NCBI GenBank assembly: GCA_905183005.1
Contig: CAJJDO010000041.1
Coordinates: 364,101-428,100, forward strand
Length of the DNA: 64,000 nt
From: Paramecium pentaurelia
Lineage: Eukaryota > Ciliophora > Oligohymenophorea > Peniculida > Parameciidae
Direction of reading: 5' to 3'
A program made the translations under genes and the position numbers. Of the stretch, positions 58,397 through 64,000 are shown piece after piece (the stretch's first letter is position 1; the number at the start of each line of letters is the position of its first letter). A model generated the notes under the pieces. It was not told the origin of the DNA. It saw only the letters and a list, made by a program, of their open reading frames with translations, and did no database searches.

Positions 58397-61098
58397 ATGG
58401 GCAAAGGTTTAACAAAAAATGATCAAAGTAACAGTAGTTTCAATGTAAATTGTAAGTCTTCGTTAACAAGTATACTAATAGTTTCTAATTCTAGATTTTG
58501 ATAAATTAGCAAGTCCTACTTAAATTCAGATATTAGATTATAATTCTCAATTAGTTAAAGGTAATACTAATATATTCTATAAAAGCATTTAATCTTTTAA
58601 AAAGTTAACAATATGAACATGCCATTAAGTTAATTGACCATATATTAGTTAGATCTCCAAATTTAGCAGATGCATAATACTTGAAAGGTTCTAACTGTTA
58701 TAATGGATTTTAGGTTTAGCTTATCTTGGATTAAACAACTTACAATAAGCTTTATATTTTTGTCAAAAGGCAACTTAACTTGATAAAAAACATTCGAAAG
58801 CCATTGCTGAAATTGGTAAAAAATATTTTATATTTTAGGGAATATATACATATTGAATAAAAAGTACTAAGATGCTCTAAATGTATTTAATAAGTTAGTT
58901 GAAATGAATGAAAGATCATTTGAAGGATATTTTGGAATGGCTTTTGTATTAACAATTTTAAACAATTTTGAGAAAGCACAATTTTATTATGAAACAGCCT
59001 TATAAATTAAATAAAATGATAAAGGAGCATTATTAAATTATGGTACTTGATTTCTTTAAATTTAGGCCATTTAAAAGTAAAATAATAAAAATACGACTCA
59101 GCTTTAGAGTTATATTAACAAGCATTAGAATAAGATCAAATATATCTTGAAGCAATTTCATCTATATGTAATTTATTCATGATCTAAAAAAATTATGAAA
59201 ATTTGCTTGAGTTTTGTGATAAACAATTAGAATAATAAATTCCATAAATTAAGATTGTTTTATTAAATTGCAAAAGTAATAAATATAAATAATTTATTTT
59301 TAGGCCAAGCTTATTATTCTTAGAAGTTATTTGATAAGTCAATTAATCTATGTAAAGAAGTATTGACACTTGATTCTAAAAACTTTGAAGGTTTATTTGG
59401 AATAGCAATGAGTCTATTTAATTTAAATTATTTAAACCAATCTTTAGAATACTTTTAGAAAATCCTCAATGAATACCCAAAAGAAATTAAAACTTTAAAA
59501 ATGATAATAAGAATTTAAAGCACTCTATAATAATATACATAATTAAAAGAATATTGTGATTAATTAATAAAAATTGATTAAACTGATTATTCAACATATT
59601 ATTTTAGAGGAATTGCTTTTATGCAATAATAAAATTATTAATATGCCCTTGATGACTTTAACAAAGTAGTTGTTCATGATTAAAGTAACTTTATGGCAAT
59701 AAAGCATAAAGGTAGTTATTATTTAAAATCTTAGGATTTTGTTTAAGTATGTTAAAAAAGTTCAATCAGGCAATATAATGCTATGAATCGATATTTAAAT
59801 ATATTTTAGACCAAAAAGAGAAATCTATATTATTATATGAAAAAGGTATTAATTTAAATGAAATAATAGGATTTTGCCATTTGAAATTGCATTAAAATCT
59901 AACAGCTAAACAAAATTTTGAAGAAGCTATAGAGGTAGATTCTAATAATTATGAATTAAAACTTAAAATTGCTAACTTATATAGAGATAATAAAAATTAT
60001 GATTAAGCAAATAAATTGTATAATTAATTGATAAATGAAAATGGAAAGATACCTATATATTATATTGAAAAAGCTTACATGTGTGAATTATTATAAGATT
60101 ATGTTAATGCAAAGATACTGTATGATGAAGTTATAACATTGAATAATAAAAATTGTGAATATTATCTCAAAAGATGTAATTTATAATTTAAATTATTAGC
60201 TAAAATAAATTTTTAATTGTAACACTTTACTGAAGCCATGTAAGACTTATATTAAGGAATCAAGTTGGATGATTAATAATCAGAATTATATTTTGAACTA
60301 GGATAGATACTTTATATTTAATAAAATTTCATAGAAGCTGCAGATATGTTTTATAAGGCTTGCACTTTAAATGATAATATTGAGAAATATCACATAAAAT
60401 ATTCGATTGCTATGTAAATGTTATAGGCTGAAAATGAAGCAATTCATCATTTAGAATATGTTCTTAAAAAACATCCAGATTTCGATGACTGCATAGATGT
60501 TTTAGAAAGTTTACATACATAATCATGTTACACTAAAGAATATATTTAAGTGTTTTCATTTATCTTTATTTCATTTCTTTAGGAAGGCATTATTATTGAT
60601 AATTTAAATAAAGAGGAAATATATGATTAGATTAGAGATTTGTTAGAGAAAAGGTTAAATACAAAATTTCCTAAAATTCCAAATATTTTTTAAATAATAT
60701 TCGATTTTATGAATAATTAAGAAAATATTAAGATAATTCATAATTAAAAGAATTTTAAGCAAGTCTTAAAAAACCTTTATAAAAATAATTTTAATAGTTT
60801 AGAATAATTTGTATAATATATTATTGAAGTTTCTAAAAAAATGGGTTCTATATGGACTAATAATAGTAAAAAAGTTAATGGAATGATTAATAAAGAATTT
60901 TAAAAAGAAATTTTGAAGTTGGGATTAGAATCTTAATTTAGTAAATTTTAAAATAAAATTGTTTGTGCAGCAATTAGAGATTGTTTAGGATTAATCTAGA
61001 TTATTATTATTAATTCGAATGGAAATTTATCTTATTTAAAAAATATTATTGAATAAATATTTACAGATGGTAGTTTAATAAAACATGGTCAAAATTGA
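58397..61098 (+). CDS. large TPR-repeat protein with putative N-myristoylation site
   Basis: Nine introns (23-37 nt) give 819 residues with exact frame, the most intron-rich gene here. The start MGKGLTKNDQS has Gly2 and Thr6, fitting myristoylation. From residue about 35 to 640 tetratricopeptide repeats follow one another (FNLLKSQQYEHAIKLIDHIL, GLAYLGLNNLQQALYFCQKA, GNIYILNKKYQDALNVFNKL, AFVLTILNNFEKAQFYYETA, LGQILYIQQNFIEAADMFYK). The C-terminal 170 residues are helical without TPRs (EVSKKMGSIWTNNSKKVNG). TPR solenoids bind partner proteins; Paramecium has many such genes. The specific complex is unknown. Confidence 0.8.
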
Positions 61099-61194
61099 AT
61101 ATAATTTTAATACTTTTTTGTCTAAAATTTATAATAGAATTTTATAAATTGTTCTGTTATATAATATATAAATATCTATTTATAAATATAATTA

Positions 61195-62265
61195 TCATAT
61201 GACTATAATATAAAGACTGAATAGTAAACTCAATAAATATCCTAATCCTGGACATTTAGTGCATTTATTGATTTGCTAATTCCATGTCAATTAATAAAGA
61301 GTTTCTTCTTTATAACATTTTTCTGGACTATTTAAAAGAGAGAATTTTTCAATTATTAAACCTTCATTACAAGAAGTAGATGTCCAATTACATAAATGAA
61401 GATAACCTTCAAAATCAGGAACAATATAATTATCTTCACATAATTATTATGTTCCATAATCTTTGCAAGCTCTTTATTCACAAGAATAACTAACAAGATT
61501 GAAATTAGTTCCAGTAACAGTGATACCATTAGATGTTTGAATTGTGTATCTACAAGTATCTGGAAATCTATTACAAAGCATTTCTTTGATTGAATCATCA
61601 GCATCAATATCATTGATATCTGTACATTTAGTAACAGAGAATCTTGAACAATATCCAGTGTTATCTACTTTTAATAATCTTGTAGTTGATTCATTATTGG
61701 TTTAATTGGTTTGAACTTCTCCTTCATCAATAGGATTTAATAGCCATGAACAATAATAACCACTATTATCTTCTTGACTTGAATCACAAATTTCTTATTA
61801 TTTAATATTATTGCATATAACAGGAATTTCTTCTTCTGGTTATTCCTAAATTTAACATTAAACACCATCTTCATCTGGCTAATTTAACCATTAACAATTT
61901 TATTTAGTTTCACATTCTTCTTAGATGTCTAAACTAGTACAATCTCCTCTTAAATTTTTACATAGATTTTCTTCTGAATTAAAATAACATAAATTCTTTT
62001 AATCACTATTGCATGAATTTTTATCTAAATAATCACTACATAATTTATCTCTGCATTTCCCTGTTTTACCATCAGAATCAGCTTTCCAAAAACAAAATTA
62101 TTGACAATCAACTTCACTTAAAATCTAACTACATCTACAAGCACTTTATAAAGTTTCAACAACATCATATTCTATTTCATCTTCATCTTATGCTTTTAAA
62201 ATTGAAATTAAAAGGAGTATTACATATAACATTTTTGAATAAAATAATATTATAGATAAATTCAT
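61195..62265 (-). CDS. secreted cysteine-rich surface-type protein
   Basis: A single exon of 356 residues. The signal peptide is inside MNLSIILFYSKMLYVILLLI. The ectodomain has about 30 cysteines in modules with CxW/CYF/CSW patterns (CFWKADSDGKTGKCRDKLCS, NLCYFNSEENLCKNLRGDC, YYCSWLLNP, TCRYTIQTSNGITVTGTNF). The C-terminus CPGLGYLLSLLFSLYIIVI is a hydrophobic tail ending at the stop, suggesting a GPI signal or tail anchor. It resembles the gene at 17063 in architecture but not closely in sequence. Probably a minor surface or ciliary antigen. Confidence 0.75.
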
Positions 62266-62764
62266 TTTAAAAATCTATTCAACTTAAATTCTAATATTAT
62301 TTATTATATCAAATAAATAAATGAAAAGTATTAATTTAAAATTATTTTTTAAGTTTGTATAATATTAGAATTCAGTTTAGAATTCATATATTATTTTAAA
62401 TAAGAGAAAATATAATTAATATCAAATATTACAGTATTTTTTATTTTGTGATATTAAATAATAAGTATATTGATATTCATTTAATAAGTTATATTAGAAA
62501 TACTCAATAACATAAATTATATAATCTGAATTAAATATTAATAATATTTTTCTTAAAATTAAATTTATATATGCAAAACTACAATAACTATAAATTTATT
62601 TTAGTATTATAAATTCATTGATATTTTAAGCTTGCAATTATTTAATACTCAATATAAACATTTAATAAAAATTATTAAATATTTATTTTATGTTACATTA
62701 AAAAAACTCAGATAAACATAAAAAATAGAAATACATACTTAACTCACCTAAATTATCTGCTGGA
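62266..62764. other. very AT-rich spacer
   Basis: No gene or RNA was found. This is the upstream region shared by the divergent cysteine-rich gene and the Gln-rich gene at 62765. Confidence 0.45.
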
Positions 62765-63433
62765 ATGTTTTCTAATTAACATTCTGTCATATCTCAATTG
62801 ATTTCTAATAAAATCAAAGGAAATTAACAATAATAAAATATATCAAGGACCACGTGTGAATTTAGAGCTCCAACTCCTATCTCTCCTCCAAAATCTGGAT
62901 CTTTTTCTAATAAATTTAATTATAATAGCCTTTCTTAACTTTCAAGAGTTAATAGCAATTGCAATCTAGATAATATTCAGTAGGATTAAAATAAATAAGA
63001 TGAGACTAATGTTGAATAAGGGGATGTCAGTATTAGATTAAGAAATAATGAAGAAGATGTAATCTAAAAAGTGTAAAAGAATCTCAAGTTAATAGGAGAA
63101 TAAATTAATAAAAAAAAATGTAGTTAAATTAATTCATTTCTATTGCTTTCATGGTAAAAACAATTAAATCAAAATTGTGAAAAACTAATTAAAGCACTTT
63201 CTTTATAATTGAATTCTTCTTAAAATTTTTATAAACCATCTTTACATTGTGAATCTGTTATCTAATTATAAAGACAATTAAATGAAGAAAAGAAAAATAG
63301 ACTATTGGTTGAAGAATAAACTAGTAAAATTATACAGAGTTAAGAATAATAAATTAAATAATATGTATATTTATATATAATGTAGATTATAACCATTCAA
63401 ATGCTTGATCAAGAACTCAACCTTAAATAATGA
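62765..63433 (+). CDS. Gln/Ser-rich protein with C-terminal coiled coil
   Basis: One 21-nt intron (63365-63385) gives 215 residues with exact frame. The N-terminal 70 residues are Ser/Pro/Asn-rich and disordered (FRAPTPISPPKSGSFSNKFN). From about residue 90 the protein is helical (EEDVIQKVQKNLKLIGEQIN, QLNQNCEKLIKALSLQLNSS, QLQRQLNEEKKNRLLVEEQT). Its TGA overlaps a possible ATG of the following gene by ATGA. Function unknown. It may be encoded together with the next gene as part of a cytoskeletal locus, which is only a guess. Confidence 0.6.
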
Positions 63434-63513
63434 GTTTTTCTTCCAAAAATAATTAAATTGATTATAAAAATGAAAATAGCACATATTATATATTTTTTAT
63501 TATTTAAGATTCA

Positions 63514-64000
63514 ATGAATAAACTAGATTTAAGTGTAGTTACTTAATTTCAATAATAAGAAGATAAAGATCCTTAAAAACAATATGATATTGTCATCCCA
63601 ATCCAACCAAGAAAATTAAGATCCTTTAATTAATTAAGGAATAAGAAGGTTAGCCAGTCAATATAATCAAAAAAAAAAGATTAAGAAGTCTCCATATGCA
63701 GTATTGATAGATTTGCTTAATTTCCTTAAAGCTTTCAATAAAAACATTCTTTTAAATCTCTAATGGAACAATACTTCTAATAAATAAATTAAAAATAAAA
63801 TAAACCAAGATAAATTTCATAAAAAACTAATAGATTAAGAAATTATTCCAATTACATAGAACCTGTCAATATTAAAAATGTCAAAAAGTCTCGAAATGAA
63901 ATTCTTATTCAAGATTTTAGTACATATTCTAATAGATAAATCAAATTATCAGAAATGTGTAAAGATATAATGGTCTTCAAACCTCTTAAAAATTAATCTT
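63514..64000 (+). CDS. Gln/Lys-rich protein, truncated at the right edge
   Basis: The frame is open from ATG 63514 (MNKLDLSVVTQFQQQEDKDP) to the window end, and also upstream in frame to an ATG at 63430. The earlier start would add a hydrophobic piece (STYYIFFIIQ) and overlap the previous stop, so I prefer 63514. The protein is basic and low-complexity (IQPRKLRSFNQLRNKKVSQS, SFQQKHSFKSLMEQYFQQIN, RLRNYSNYIEPVNIKNVKKS). No domain is visible. The 3' end is outside the window. Confidence 0.55.

Noticed and set aside
1..64000. CRISPR arrays, bacterial operons, insertion sequences or transposase genes
   Set aside because: No direct-repeat/spacer arrays and no transposase, integrase or reverse-transcriptase motifs were seen; the code and introns are ciliate.
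1..64000. Telomeric repeats (C4A2/C3A3 or G4T2/G3T3 runs) or chromosome ends
   Set aside because: No such runs were noticed; the window appears internal to a chromosome.

Overview
The window reads as macronuclear DNA of an oligohymenophorean ciliate, most likely a Paramecium. Three things support this. (1) Almost every long frame stays open only if TAA and TAG are read as glutamine, with TGA as the sole stop. (2) Introns are tiny: most reconstructed ones are 20-33 nt GT...AG, and removing them restores frame exactly in most models. (3) Spacers are very AT-rich and genes are often packed closely. Standard-code frames are therefore almost all fragments of the real genes. The species cannot be named from the sequence alone.

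Layout. 0-10 kb: a left-edge partial gene, a UXT-type prefoldin, a possible myristoylated protein, one member of a small ciliate-style family (copy 1), a tandem pair of paralogues and a coiled-coil protein. 10-18 kb: an unknown gene, then a Kelch plus phosphatase (PPKL/BSU1-type) gene and a GPI-anchor-type cysteine-rich surface protein. A 1,037-bp exact duplication abutting a single N sits here and is probably an assembly artefact. 18-30 kb: poorly resolved genes, a 7-TM (TMBIM-like) protein, a coiled-coil protein, a type I membrane protein, the V-ATPase catalytic subunit A and a small cysteine-bearing protein. 30-37 kb: a serine/threonine kinase starting 11 bp from a divergent gene, a secreted M1 aminopeptidase and a secreted surface protein. 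37-46 kb: family copies 2 and 3, cactin, a coiled-coil protein, a membrane hybrid histidine kinase and complex I NDUFA9. 46-64 kb: tRNA-Met, a secreted glutaminyl cyclase, a TVP23 Golgi protein, a coiled-coil protein, NAP1, a second hybrid histidine kinase, an EGF-TM-RING protein, a large TPR protein, a second cysteine-rich secreted protein and two Gln-rich proteins at the right edge.

The genes do not form an operon or a single pathway. Recurring themes are surface or secretory proteins (cysteine-rich proteins, aminopeptidase, glutaminyl cyclase, TVP23, EGF-RING), membrane signalling (two hybrid histidine kinases, a kinase, PPKL) and housekeeping (V-ATPase, complex I, cactin, NAP1, prefoldin). 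The most unusual observations are a PPKL phosphatase lacking several metal-binding residues and a three-copy family in which two copies carry apparent single-base frame breaks.
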